DNA from: Sporodiniella umbellata
Lineage: Eukaryota; Mucoromycota; Mucoromycetes; Mucorales; Rhizopodaceae
Direction of reading: 5' to 3'
Assembly (NCBI GenBank): GCA_025677835.1
Contig: JAIXMR010000012.1
Coordinates: 62,001 to 126,000, forward strand
DNA length: 64,000 nucleotides
The notes beneath the pieces were generated by a model, which was not told the DNA's origin, did no database searches, and was given only the letters and a program-made list of their open reading frames with translations. Both the position numbers and the translations under genes were made by a program. The first letter of the stretch is position 1, and every line of letters starts with the position of its first letter. This document shows, piece by piece, positions 11,058-23,145 of this stretch.

Positions 11058-12067
11058 ATGGCATCCGTTGACTCATTCCCTGACTTAAAAAATGACATTA
11101 TGGGAGATCAAGAAATACTGGGTAAAATAAAGAATGACGATTTAACTCTTCGAGCTCTTGTTTCTACAAAAGAAGCTGGCGTAATCATTGGCAAAGGTAT
11201 TCATGAATGAAAAAAAAGTTTGGCGTGGGTTTGTGGCTGACACTGTTTGTTGTTGTTTTAGGCGGAAGTAATGTAGCTCAAATAAGAGAGTCAACAGGCG
11301 TGAAAGCTGGCGTTTCTAAATCAGTGCAAGGTATACCCGATCGAGTGTTGACAATTAGTGGTACGCTACAAGGAGTGGCCAAGGCGTATTCTCTCATTGC
11401 AAAGACACTTTCTGAAACTTTACCTAATAACAAACATATGATACATCTTCGTTTGCTCGTATCCCATAATCTAATGGGCTCTGTCATTGGGCGACAAGGC
11501 GCTAAAATTAAGCAGATTCAAGATACTTGGGGAGTACGCATGGTCGCATCAAAAACATTGTTACCCCAGAGCACAGAGCGCGTCATAGAAATGAAAGGAA
11601 CTATGGATGGCATCTACAGCGCTGTTTTGGACATGGGGCGTTGTCTGATGGAAGATAAAGAAAGAGCTTATGGAACAATACTCTATAATCCGATAAAAGC
11701 AAGCGAGGCAGACATATCCACTACAAGTACCCTTACGCCAAAGCATCAACCGATAAGATTGGATGATCCTACAATGCGCACCCAAAACATATCCATTCCT
11801 GCTGACATGGTAGGCTGTATTATAGGAAAAGGCGGCACAAAAATAGCAGAAATACGTAGACTATCAGGCTCTAGAATCTCTATTGCAAAGATGCCTCATG
11901 ATGAAACAGGCGAGCGAATGTTCACCATCCAAGGAACAACCGAAGCAAACGAAAGAGCTCTTTATTTGCTCTATGGACAGCTTGAGAACGAAAAAGAACG
12001 CAGACTTAGAGGTGCAATTCCTGATGATTTATTGGAAGATGAAGCAATCTGTTCATTAACTCCTTAA
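11058..12067 (+). CDS. Poly(rC)-binding-type RNA-binding protein with three KH domains (Rnc1/PCBP-like)
   Basis: Two exons, 11058-11196 and 11262-12067, joined inside the first KH signature: AGVIIGKG-GSNVAQIRE. KH2 has MGSVIGRQGAKIKQIQ and KH3 has VGCIIGKGGTKIAEIRR, so all three GxxG loops are intact (GKGG, GRQG, GKGG). About 315 residues with two KH domains near the N-terminus and one near the C-terminus, the layout of PCBP/hnRNP K proteins and of fission yeast Rnc1, which bind C/U-rich mRNA. Cytosol or nucleus. The exact orthologue (Rnc1, Pbp2, Hek2) cannot be fixed by eye. Start chosen at the first ATG after the pyrimidine tract, which gives a plausible acidic leader MASVDSFPDL. Confidence 0.9.
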
Positions 12068-12272
12068 TACACTATTTTTTTTTTTTTATCTCTTCTCCCC
12101 CTTTCTCCTTACCCTCACTTCCCCCCTCTCGCTTTTTTTTATGACATGATATAAATACAAAGTCTGCTTTTTTCCTTTTTCCTCTCCCAATTCCTCACCT
12201 ACGACTGCTTTAGCTTGCCTTTTTTTTTTTTCTAAAGACGATTTCGAATTTGGGCTAAAACAGTGTTTATTT

Positions 12273-14396
12273 TTATACTCTTGAGCGATAACAGCCACGC
12301 CCCAAACTGAGAGGGACTAGCTTGTTCAGATCAGATTTAGCTATCACTGATAAATCTTTGGCATCCAAGATAAGCAAGAAAGACGTGTTTCTGGCCGAGT
12401 TCATTACGACACTGATCAATACGCCTGTGTCTTCATCTTTGCCTTTTTCTGTTGTGGGTTTGGGAACAAACTGAGCTTCGCTCGGGTAGCAGTGTTCTTC
12501 ATGCCACGTAGAGACTATAACGTTGTTGTTGACGTCCTATAAACATTCTCCAGAGATGAGCCAGTCTTTTCTTGAAAGAAAAAAAAAAGGAGGGGAGGAT
12601 TGCTTACCAGTTTAATGATCGAATCCCAGATTTTGTTGCCCTTGGTATTTCCAATGCCATAAACAAATGAATGTTTCTGCATTCTGTAAAATGGATTGAT
12701 TTGAGGCAATTCTATCACAGCGTCTGAAAGTCTTTCGTGCTTTACTGTTGGCATCCATGCATGCCAACCGCTCGCGCCCACAGCGTTTTCGGGATGGTTG
12801 GCTTGTCCAGTAACGTAGTTCCAGACAGTGCCTACACGTGAGGTGATGCTTATGGTGGACGGTATATAAGAGTTGTTGTTCAGGTAGATCTGGCTGGCTT
12901 CCTGACGAGGGTTGGATAATACATATCTTCGAGCTTCGGAAGGAGGCAAACGCTTCATTTCAGGATCTCGCATTGCTTCCGTAGCAAAACAATGAACGAT
13001 GGCATCGTCTTCATAACAGACCATATCAAGAACAATGTTGCCATGAACATCTTCATAGGCATTGACTTGATTTAAAGAAAAGCAGGCAGCAGCTCGGTAG
13101 CAAGCAATGACTTGCTTCTCAGTACGTGAAATGACATAAAATAAAGTCGGCTCTGAAGGATAGAAGCTGAAAGAGTCTAGGATGCTTTCGTTCCAGGCAA
13201 AGTGGACAGCACTCGAATGAGCCAGCATGGGATGGACCACCATGATAATATAGTTGGAGGTCAAAGAAAATCCGTTGACCCACCCAGTAGGTGCATTCCA
13301 AATACTGGTGACAAGGTGGCCTTTGGGCTCTTGTTCAGAAATCGAAAAGAAATGATATCTTGTGGTACGGTAGCCGACTTCCATCGTGAAGCTGATATAT
13401 TCGCCCGTCTCGTGGTCGACTTGGCCGTTGGGACACGACGTATATCCCCTAAAGTCAGGATTGACCTCATCCCATGTTTGAAGTTGTGTGGGATTCAAAT
13501 CAAACGGATCCAATTCTTGAATCTATAAGAGCATGAGAGATTGTTACAAGTTAATTGGCCCAAACATTACATGGTTTGCAAAGTTCTGAGTAAAAAGTCG
13601 GCCGTCCAATCCAGGTATCTGTGTCAAAATACGCTGGTTACATGGCACACGATCCGCTTTCAATTTCTTCCCATTGTTAAGAAGCTTGATCAGCATGGTC
13701 TGGTTAGGGTTCGTCTTGAATAACCCGCCTGGATAGTTTGGGGCATAGCCGTGATGCCCTCGGATCTTTTCAACTAGACGTTTGGTCGTTAAATGGTGGC
13801 GATAGGTGATGGTGTTTCTTTCCCCGTTAATGTCAAATCGGTTGACTAAAGGAAGTCTGTTTTTTTCAAGTTAAAATTAATAAAACCCAAAAAGAACTAA
13901 AAAAAAAGAGATAAATAAACAAAGGGGTTAAGGGAGCTTACGCATCGAACCAGTGCCCCAAAGTAAAAGTTGATGTTGCACTTTGAAGAACGCCGTCGAT
14001 TTCTATTTTTCTACTGTATTTCACATCATATACACCAGGGCCTATAGTGTAGTGTTCACTCACCAACCATTCTGGTAGTTGGCCTTCTACATTCAAGTCA
14101 ACAACTTGATTGGAATCTGAAGTGCTACTGAATCCCTATAATCGCACAATTTCTGCTGTTTTAGTTTTTTTTTCTTTTATCAAAAAGTACCAAAAAAAAA
14201 AAAATCGTACCTTGATATGAGAAATGTCACTATCCAGTATCTGCTCTGTAGTTGTGGCCGATGCGGCTCGGCTTAGATTTGGCTGGTTTTGATCGTCAAG
14301 CAACACCCTTTCATCTACTTTAGTGCTATCTTCAGCTGCCGCAAACACTTCAAGAGGGTTTTCAACTAAAATTGCAGACTCTTCAATATTGCTCAT
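12273..14396 (-). CDS. Carotenoid cleavage oxygenase-family protein, metal-ligand histidines not conserved
   Basis: Belongs to the RPE65/CCD beta-propeller family; in Mucorales such enzymes cut beta-carotene for trisporoid sex signals. Five exons on the minus strand, joined at TFTLGHWFDA-LPLVNRF, TQNFANH-IQELDPFDL and WDSIIKL-DVNNNVIVSTW. Family landmarks are clear: GHWFDALPLVNRFDINGE, FSLTSNYIIM, VNAYEDVHGNIVLDM, GIGNTKG, CYPSEAQFVPKP, GVLISVVMN, FLLILDAKDL. However, the positions that normally hold the four iron-binding His appear changed: PNGQVDHETGE (AHP.. in enzymes), WVNGFSLT (VHDF..T), SLNQVNAYE (FH..NAYE) and VPLSLGRGCYR (P.GFHG). It may be a non-catalytic homologue or regulator. Start: MSNIEESA at 14396; stop TAA at 12273. 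Confidence 0.85.
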
Positions 14397-15975
14397 AGAT
14401 AAACTTTGGCTGTTTATATGGATAAAGAATAAAAGAAAGGAAAAAATAAATAAATAAAACAGGTCAAAGCTTTTAAATGCAGATTCTGCAATTCAATTTG
14501 AAAGTCCCAGCTTTTGGTTTTCAAATTAAAAATGCGAGGTATTCAAGTGTGCATATTACCCCTTGGCTATAGAGTTTAAAAGATTTACGAACAATCAACA
14601 ATAGATTTTATGATATATCAAGTTTTCCGCTAGGAAACCAAAGTATATACAGAGTTTAAATAGGGTGAAATAAATACATAGGACAGAAATGTGGCTACTA
14701 AAACTTCCAAAGTCGATTGTATTATGTGCTACGGTGTGTTCGTTAAAAGCCATCACCCGTTTGTCGCTTCCACAAACCTATCGTTTTCAAAAAGTCTACC
14801 AAAAACCCAAGCTTTTAAGAACTTGATATAAACAAGTCCATCTGGATCAGATTTAAAACATGCACAGCCCAAAAATAGATAGCTTTTTGGCGTCCATCTT
14901 TCAAAATATAATGTCACACACACATGCCTAATTCGTGCTTGAAGGCCTATCGATACTTGAAAGAAAGATATGTTTAGCCAGTAGGCTCAAAAAATGGCTG
15001 TTACAGTCAAAGTTAACTGCCCTACAAAGTTATAGTGCTCCAGTTATTGCCGTCACAAACCTCAAATTTGATTGGAAGTATAAAATAACTTGTTTCAAAG
15101 CGCTTGTAAACCAACAAGTATCGGTTTTTGACATTTGCAGTTATTGGAGGCTTTTATCACACAATTAGGTCCTTTCAATTCAAAGGCTTGTAGACGACAT
15201 TTTATAAAAAAAAAAAAAAACAATTACGGGTCTTTTGTGCTATATGATATGTTTTGTGCAATACTCCTGAAGACTTGATAGCTTAGAAGGGCTACGAATT
15301 CTTTAAAACGAGCAGAGGTAAGTACTGCCAAAATATAGAGAGTATTGTTAATTGACTATACCCAACTGAAAAGAAAAAAAAAAACGCCAAGCATAATCAT
15401 TTGATTGTTTTATCACACAGCAAATGTTCGTTGCTAAGGATTATCGTAAAATCTGCATGATTTTGAACGGAATTCGAAAATGAAACTAGGCAGGTACACA
15501 AATATCAATGAAACAAGACCTTTTTGTATGCTTTCTCTCAATTTTCTGGCCTAAAAGCTGCTTTTTACTTTTCAGACTATGATTTGTAGTGCTGTTTACT
15601 GTTTTTTTTTGTGATTTCCGGATTCTTGCTTTTTTGTATTTTTTACTCAACACAGGTCTAAAATGGTTGATCAATTAGATACACAGCCGTGATTTAGTTT
15701 CGAACAAAAGAATCTACTGTTTTCACTCCTTTTATTTATTCATTTTGATTGTTTTCTAAAGAGTGAACTACCAATTTTTACATTCAGTTTTTTTGTGTTG
15801 CTTGCAAACGCAAAGTTATCATTATCCTTTTTTTTGTTTTGATATTTTTGCTAGTGTTGGCTTTCAGAAAAAACTGTGTTTTTTTTTACTAATACTTGAA
15901 AAAAAACGTGACACGAAATTTCTAAAAAAAAAAAAGAGCTGCCTTGAGATACTTTCTTATTTTCTTTAGAGTATA
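14397..15975. other. Gap of about 1.6 kb without recognisable gene
   Basis: AT-rich, between the start of the carotenoid oxygenase-like gene (minus) and the start of the PHD gene (plus), so it must hold both promoters. Open frames at 14935-15168, 15486-15674 and 15763-15969 show only chance composition. Confidence 0.55.
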
Positions 15976-16790
15976 ATGTCAGATAGTGATTCAGCTTTAG
16001 AGTTTTGTTATCGATGCAGAAAAGGTCCACCTGAAAGCAAAAAGCAACTTTATGAGTGCACTTATTGCTCTCTTTTGTGGCATAAACGCTGCTTAGCTCA
16101 TCCTTTTAATCTTGTATACGAAAGAGAATGGATATGCCCTAAACATCATGATCACTTGTTAGTAAATGTCGATTAAAGTTACATTCGTAAAGCAATTCCA
16201 ATTAAAAAAACCAATTTTATAGAGCTCGCGTAGCAGAAATGAAGAGGACCTGAAGCTACAAGAAGAAATAACAACTTACGAAACAGCAGACGAAATTATG
16301 AAATATGGAGGTATTACGTATAGTGTGCCAGCTAAGTCCATTGAAGACAATTTTTTAAAATACAGCAGAAGGTATTGTGGATACAAAAAGCTTTTTTCTT
16401 TTTCATCCTGATATCGGTTTAGGTTTCGACGCTATTCTAGTCAAAGTGCATTTTATGTTGATGACCAAAACAAGTTAGCAAGACCTATAGCTAACGTACG
16501 TGAAAAAAAAAAATTGTATCAAACGCTTAAGCATTGTAAACTAAAGCATATTTAAATACAGGCAATTAACGGTCAAGACATCAACCCAAAATCTGATGGG
16601 CTTCAGATGCTCTTGGATGCTGCACTAGAGGTAAGGTTTCTAATCCTGCGATTTTTTTTAATTGTTTCTACAACAGATTGAAGGCCAAACTCCCGAAAAG
16701 CCAAACCCAGAAGAAAAGAAGTACAGGGCTATAGAAGAGTTAGTTAGCTTAATTGGAGAAGACAATCTTTTAGAGATGTTATCAAACTAG
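15976..16790 (+). CDS. Small PHD/zinc-finger protein, five exons
   Basis: Five exons separated by introns at about 16162-16222, 16370-16422, 16497-16560 and 16631-16677, each with GT-AG ends and agreeing phases. The N-terminus has a PHD-type Cys/His pattern: FCYRC (C-x2-C), ECTYC (C-x2-C), WHKRCL (H-x2-C) and WICPKH (C-x2-H). The remainder (DLKLQEEITTYETADEIMKYG, DNFLKYSRRF, LQMLLDAALEIEGQ, IEELVSLIGEDNLLEMLSN) is helical and of unknown family. About 200 residues. PHD fingers of this kind read histone H3 tails in the nucleus; that role is inferred from the motif alone. Confidence 0.75.
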
Positions 16791-17132
16791 AAATATTCTT
16801 CAACTATATATCATCTTGTAAATATCTTTCATACCTCAAAAACGTATGTATGCATTTATCTATACAAAAAAAAAGGGGGGGCCAATTCAAACTTTTTGGA
16901 TTTTTTTTTTGCTTTCATTGATTTTTTATTGAAGGTTTTTATATTTGAGCACGTGCTTTTCTTTTGTGTTTACTGGTATTAGAATCAGAATATGCCTTTT
17001 TGAAATAAAGGGCTACCGAATTAGTCCTGACAACCTAAAACATACTATGTCTGCTTGTACAAACCCCGACTGAACTGCAAAAGTTTGACTACCTTTACTT
17101 TTTTTTTTCTGTCGTATAGAATAGAAAAAAAA
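16791..17132. other. Intergenic spacer with A(n)G(n) tract
   Basis: No gene. Contains an A run joined to a G run (about 16866-16881) shortly after the PHD gene stop, and a T-run leader before the WD40 gene. Confidence 0.6.
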
Positions 17133-18244
17133 ATGACATCGATCGATATTCAAACATGTACCAACATTTTACCACCCTTTCAATTAGTCAAAGGTATCGA
17201 CCTTGGATATAATGATCAGTATGTTTTTGATGTCACAGCCAATAGCCAGTACGGAATTACCTCTGCTTCGGATAACATGATACGTTTATACGATCTCAAT
17301 ACCTTGCAATTAGCTCATACTATAGCAGCTCATGACAGCAAGATACATCAGCTAAAACTGAAAAATGAACAGTTCTTATTTTCTTCAAGTGAAGACGGTA
17401 CTTTGAAGCGTTGGGATTTACGTTCTGGTGCCACACCAGTTCAATGCTTCAAGTGTAGGTTGATTGGTTCAGAAAATGGTTCAATTTTCACTAAGACAAT
17501 TCATAGATAAGAAGCCAATTACAGCGTTTGATTTAAATTGCAACGACAGTATGGCCATTGCCGGCACAGAACTTACCTTTGATGATCATGCAACTGACCT
17601 TGTTTTCTACGATACACGGCAAACCTCCATATTGCATGTGTTCAACGAATCTCATAGCGAAGACATAACTGAAGTAAGTGCTTTGGATTTGTAAAGTGAA
17701 AGTGTGGTCCAAAGCTAATCTATGCGCACGCTGTTAGATCAAGTCACATCCCACTTTGCCAGCCCAATTTATATCCAGCTCAGTAGATGGACTGATCAAC
17801 AATTATGATGTGACAGAATTTGATGAGGAAGAGGCATTGATATCTGTCGTGAACTCTGGGTCATCTGTAAACAAAGCGGGCTACTTTGGGCCTAGTGCTG
17901 AATACCTTTATTGTATAACAAGTATTGAAACATTTTCGCTTTATACGTTAGAAGGGGATGTCATTTGCGATTATGGGGATATTAGAAATATTGGATTGAC
18001 TCAAGCCGATTATGCTATTGACTGTAGCTACGATCCAACTACCAGTCGATTCTATCTAATCACAGGAAGCAACACAGGCACTGTAGACTTCTTTCATGTC
18101 AATGTTGGACAACTCCAGCACTGTCAGCAATTAAAAACAGGTCATAGTGATGTTGTACGTTCGTTGTTTTGGAACCATCCAACTCAGAGTATACTAACAG
18201 GTGGTGAAGACGGAAAGTTATGCGCTTGGCAAGGGCAAGCCTAA
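17133..18244 (+). CDS. WD40-repeat protein, WDR89-like
   Basis: Three exons, 17133-17452, 17496-17673 and 17738-18244, joined as QCFK-QFIDKK and HSEDITE-IKSHPTLP. About 334 residues. WD repeats visible as MIRLYDLNT, GTLKRWDLRSG, DLVFYDTRQTS, SSVDGLINNYDV and GGEDGKLCAWQG, with GH dipeptides in KTGHSDVVRSLFW. The length, repeat spacing and final GGEDG...W blade resemble WDR89, a little-studied protein conserved from fungi to animals. A 6-7 blade propeller scaffold is expected; partner unknown. Met 17133 chosen because upstream codons in frame are a T-rich leader. Confidence 0.8.
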
Positions 18245-18549
18245 ATTAGAAATGGAAGGCTATAGAAAAAATAAAGCTCGATTGTGGAAGACGTTTCTAT
18301 ATTGGGGAATTTAAAAATACAAAAAAATAACTAAAAGTTTTTTTTCCTTTCAAATTTCTAAAAGAAGTTAGAATTTATATTAGTTTTTAGATCAAATGTT
18401 ATCTAGTCCAGTCATTTCAGTCTTTCATCCCTTATTCCCTTAAAACCACAAAAGTTATCCAAAATAAGAATAATGTCCGTCGTTTGAAAAACAGACTATA
18501 TATATACTAAAAGATTAATTTTTATTGGTTGAGAACGTCTTCCTGTATT
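18245..18549. other. Convergent 3' spacer
   Basis: About 300 bases between the stops of the WD40 gene (plus) and the HAD phosphatase (minus). AT-rich; no structure seen beyond T runs suitable for 3' ends. Confidence 0.6.
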
Positions 18550-19349
18550 TTATTCAATGACATTATCTACAGTTACATTATAAGTATCGTCAGACTGTCT
18601 CTCTATACCAACGTGTGTTAAATAGTCAACAATGACTGTTGCTCCTGCTTCTCTTAGTTGTTCGGCAGTGTGTGTAGTTGTGCAAGCGATACATTGCATT
18701 CCTGCAGCAATGGCCGCCCGAACACCAGCTGGTGCATCTTCGAATACTATACAGTCTTTCGGATTTCTGTTGATCATTTTGGCGGCTAATAGATAGCCTT
18801 CTGGATGAGGCTTGCCATTGTTGACCTTTTTTTTTTTTAGTTGGATATATCAATTAGTTTTCTCTCAACACTAAAACGTTCAAAACATACCTTGTCGCCA
18901 GTAGCTATATCATGAGCAGGCACTATACTGAATTGTTCCAATCGAGCGGAAGCCATAGTGCTTGTGCATGCTGTAAAAATAGTCCAGTCGTCAGCTAAAA
19001 TGCTAGACAGAATTTCACGAACACCAGGCAAAACAGTGACACCGTCTTTTTCCAATGATAACCGACTTTCCAGCTCCATTACTTTTTCTTTTGTTGCTAA
19101 GCTAGGTATCCAGCGTTCCAAGGTCTCAATTGTTCTTCTTCCGTGCGAAGTTTCGAGAATCTATTGTATTGATATTCGTTTCACAAACACAAACAACACT
19201 GCTTTTTTTTTTCTCATTACCTTCTCAGGATCTAGGTTGTTTTCAATAGCGAGGTTTGTCCAAAATTTGATCACATGTGGCGTTGTATCAATTAAAGTAC
19301 CATCTAAATCAAAAACAAAGGCCTTGGATTTTAGTGTTCTGTTTGTCAT
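18550..19349 (-). CDS. HAD-family phosphatase, glycerol-3-phosphatase/2-deoxyglucose-6-phosphatase type
   Basis: Three exons joined as NNLDPEK-ILETSHGRR and HDIATGDK-VNNGKPHPEG, about 224 residues. All HAD motifs are intact: motif I FVFDLDGTLID, motif II IFTACTS, motif III GKPHPEGY, motif IV CIVFEDAPAGVRAA. This matches the Gpp1/Rhr2-Dog subfamily, which dephosphorylates glycerol-3-phosphate or sugar phosphates, a step in osmoprotectant glycerol synthesis. Cytosolic; no targeting signal. Substrate within this subfamily cannot be settled from sequence alone. Confidence 0.88.
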
Positions 19350-19768
19350 AATGGTTGTTGCAAAAAAAAAAAAAAAGGGAAAGGAGGAAGTTTTAATGCT
19401 TTTTTTTTGGGAGTTGTCAGGATTTTTGCAACAGGCAGAGATTTATTTAGAGTATTGGCTGTTAAAATAACGCTTTTTGGGAAAGTGTTAAGTTTTTTTT
19501 TAGAGTTCCGTTGTTTGTTGTGAGGTCAAGACAGACGCTAAATTATCCTATTGGATGCGCTATTTTTTTACTACTTTTCAGGATATTCCAACACGTACCA
19601 GCTTAGTGATGTAATATAAAATGACTCATCTATTACACCTGTCAAATTTTTAGTTGGACATTTCTTGTTTTATAAAGCAAGTTCTATAAGGTCCAATAGA
19701 TTTTCAAAAATAACTTTTATTGTCATATTTTTTTTCGGCTATTCGTTTTCTCTATTTTTTCGCGTTGT
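19350..19768. other. Intergenic spacer
   Basis: About 420 bases between the HAD phosphatase start and the DIS3L2 stop, both minus strand. Presumed promoter of the phosphatase. No gene seen. Confidence 0.55.
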
Positions 19769-22700
19769 TTATAATTCTTTTTCAGCAAAAGGGTTCAATG
19801 GATAGACATTAATGTATGGAGGCGATACTTCCATATTTACTTGAAGACGGACTTCAATTTCAGAAAACATCTGTATACATTGAGTAATCTCAGACTCATC
19901 AATCATAACAGGCGGTATCAAGTCGGTTGCGCTCTCTATTTTTTTGCGTTTTTTGGAAAGCATCATATGTTCGACTCCTTCAGAAAGAAGGTTTTCCATA
20001 TCGTCATCAAAATTTTCGTTGTTTTCGTCTTCTGTGTCGCTTTTTTCCTCATCTCTTGCCCTTGCTTGAGAATAGAGTTTTTCCTCATTAAGCATTGTCA
20101 CAGGAGCGTCTTTTTTCCAGTATATGGTAAGTTTCAATGCGAACTTGTCAAAAACGAATTTTCTCACAGGTAGACTTTCAATATGAATTCTGCTTTCAAT
20201 ACCATATTCAGGGATGTAAATTTCAAACGCGTTTTTTCCTGTCATAATTATTATCCCTTTTTTGTAAATAGGGCCATGCTCTTTTTCTTGGTTGTTCAGG
20301 TGGATGGCTAGATAGAGTCGAGTATCGCTATCTTGTGCTGATTTTGCGCTTTGTTTTCTGAGATTGCACAGGGCAGCAGTTTTTTGTACAACGTCTCGCG
20401 AATATCCAGAGGCTTTATATGTATATAATACATCGGAATTGGTTAGATTCATATAGATACGTACAAAAAAAAAAATAATAATGGTTACGGCGTTTGTCAA
20501 TTGCTGCTTGGAGCATTCTATGAACTATCACATCTGGGTATCTTCTAATAGGTGAGGTAAAATGCGTATATACAGGCTCGTTCAAAGCATAATGAATTTG
20601 TTTTTCGAAACCAACAGCTCCAGAGCAAAAATACTTTGCTTTTCGCATTGTACGTATACATACAACAAGCAAGATGTTTTTGATGTTTTCGTTATCTATC
20701 TTATTGAACGACTCTTGAAGGGTCCCAGCAGTACTGCCATCAAAATCAAGTCCCAGAGCTTCTGTCAATCTAAGAAAAGAGCTCTTCGTTTTTTTTTTAA
20801 AAAAAAATAAAGAAATTACTAGGTAAATCAACTGAATAGAGAATATCAGTGTCCTTACAATGCGCCTTTCAATTGGCTTTTCGTGACGACGTAGTAAAGC
20901 TTCAGTAGGAAAAGAAGATCTGATCTTTTCGGCTACTGATATGTTAGCACAAAGCATAAACTCTTCAATTAATTTATTCGCTTCTTTGGAGTTTGCTTCG
21001 GCAAAAGAGACTGGATTGCCAAGTGGATCAAGTTCAAAAAACAACTTTACTGAATGTAAAGATAACGAGCCACCGTCTTTTCTTCTTTGACGCATATGCA
21101 GCGACAAATTATGTAGCATTAGTATATCAGACGAAATACCGTCTGCGTCTTGATCGCCAAAAATCAAAACGTCGTCCGGAAGAGCTCTTCCTTCAATGAC
21201 TTCTTGAGCGTGTTCATAGGCCAACTTGGCACACGATCTAAAGAGGATTTTACATTGGTGCTAGAGAAAAAGCATGGCTTACCTGATAATTGTTCTTCCA
21301 TGCCATGTTTTCATTATATTGCCCTTTCCGTCCATGATCCATAGCACTGAAAATGCTAATCTACAATTCCCGTTTTTCTTTTTTTTTTAAAAAAAAAAAC
21401 AAAATGAAACTCTTACTTTTACCTGTCTACACCAGGATTCAAACTACATAGTTGCTCACACAGTACACTTGGAAGCATAGGAATAACTCTATCAGCCAAA
21501 TAGGTACTAGTTCCGCGGTTTTCTGCCTCTGTATCCAAAGGTATTCCTTTTCTGATAAAATAAGACACGTCTGCGATATGAACCCCCACTTCAAAAGAAC
21601 CATTCTCCAATGGCCGTATATGCAATGCGTCATCTAGATCTTTTGCAGTTAAAGGATCGATACTAAAAACGCATTCATTTCTCAGATCAAGTCGCTTTCG
21701 GTATTCCACATCAGGTATACTCCAGGGAAGTTCAGGTAGCCCTTGTAGTGCAAGAGGGCTGAACTCCGAATCGTTAATGTTATTTGCTGTAATTACAGAC
21801 TCTTTTTCTGCAAGCAAAGAGCCAATGGGTCCAATCTCTTTGATTAACTTACCCGCTGGATTACCATCCGTAATCAACCAGCGATTAATTTCGCACTAAA
21901 AAAAGGACCAGTTACATTTTTTTTTTTCAAGCAAAATAAAGTACTTACAGAAAATAAGTTTGCTCTATAATAATCTTCTTTGTCTGCAATATCGTTTGGA
22001 ATCTCGCGACCAAAGAGTGCTACTAAAGGTGCTCTTTTATCTATAGGTTTAAACCATACAAGTCGAGGAGTCGACCGTGGGGCCTTTTTTAGTTGCGCAT
22101 CGTGATCTGCGTCGTGATCTGTATTGTTTTCAGTGGAGTTTTCTCTAGGCTTAGGAGTCATTATGGTTCTAACACGATATATATGTTATGAACCAAGATG
22201 ACATATTTTGTTGCTATTTTCCTACCCTGTATACACTATCTTTTCAGGACGTTTAATAATAAAAACAACTTCACCACAAAATGCTGGTTTGTTTTCTTCT
22301 TCATCGTCTTCGTCGTCTTCAGCATTTTCTTCTTCCTCCGCAAGTTCTGGATTATCATTTTTTACCTGTAGTCTACGTTTTTCAGCATGTTCAGCTTTAC
22401 GTATTTTTCGCTGATCCCAGACAGATTCCGCGTCCAACAACTTGACAGCCACCCAGTCATTTTGGAAAGCCCTATTCCGATCTTTAACGCCGCCTATATA
22501 TATTTCACCTTCAAGCTCTTCACAGCTAACATAGGCATCTTGTCTGTTTTTTGCTATTCTGATCTCTCCTTGATACAAACTGCCTTCCCTTAGGCCAGAA
22601 TCTACGTCTTGAGGCGATATATACGGATTGAATACCGGCCTTTTATCGTTTTTGACTCTGTCATCAGGATGACTGTACCGATCTGTTTGAAAAACAAAAA

Positions 22701-23145
22701 TAAATAAAAAACATAAATATATATTGGCTCTCTATCAATTCAGTTTACTTGTGTTAAAATCGTTGTCGTTTGTTCTGTTTTTATTATGTCTTCTGTCACT
22801 TTCATACCCCCATTCTATATTGGAAGTGACAGGTATATTTTCCGAGTTTTTTAAAGAGAAATTGACCCAGTCACTTGTAGCATACTCTGTAGGGTCTTTC
22901 TGCGGTTTATGCTGCTCTCCAGAGTGGTGTATAATGGATGTAGCATCCCCCATAGAATAGTTTGTATGGTTCCTCTTCATACCCCAACCACTTTGGTCTC
23001 TTTCATGTTTATCGTAAGGAAGGGGTTTCCAACTAGAGTGGCCAAACCTGTTGTTTACTACCTTGGGAGGATTTTTCCAGTAATCGGTATAATCTGTTTG
23101 GGATCTTTTTTTTCTCCAGTTGCTATGATCGTCGGCTGCTGACAT
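19769..23145 (-). CDS. DIS3L2-like 3'-5' exoribonuclease (RNase II/R family)
   Basis: Degrades cytoplasmic (often uridylated) RNA 3' to 5'. About seven exons. Disordered N-terminus from Met 23145 (MSAADDHSNWRKKR), cold-shock domains (YISPQDVDSGLREG, YIGGVKDRNRAFQNDWVAV, RLVWFKPIDKRAPLVALFG), then the RNB domain: VFSIDPLTAKDLDDALH with the catalytic Asp cluster, GVHIADVSYFI, LCEQLCSLNPGVDR, RTIIRSCAKLAYEHAQ, LIEEFMLCAN, YFCSGAVG, YTHFTSPIRRYPDVIVHR. A C-terminal S1-like part follows (YKKGIIIMTGKNAFEIYIPEYG). Exon joins checked at NDFNT-DRYSHPDD and AIDKR-..ASGYSRDVV. It lacks the N-terminal PIN domain of Dis3/Rrp44. Unlike Saccharomyces Ssd1, a relative that has lost activity, the catalytic Asp residues are present. 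Confidence 0.92.
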
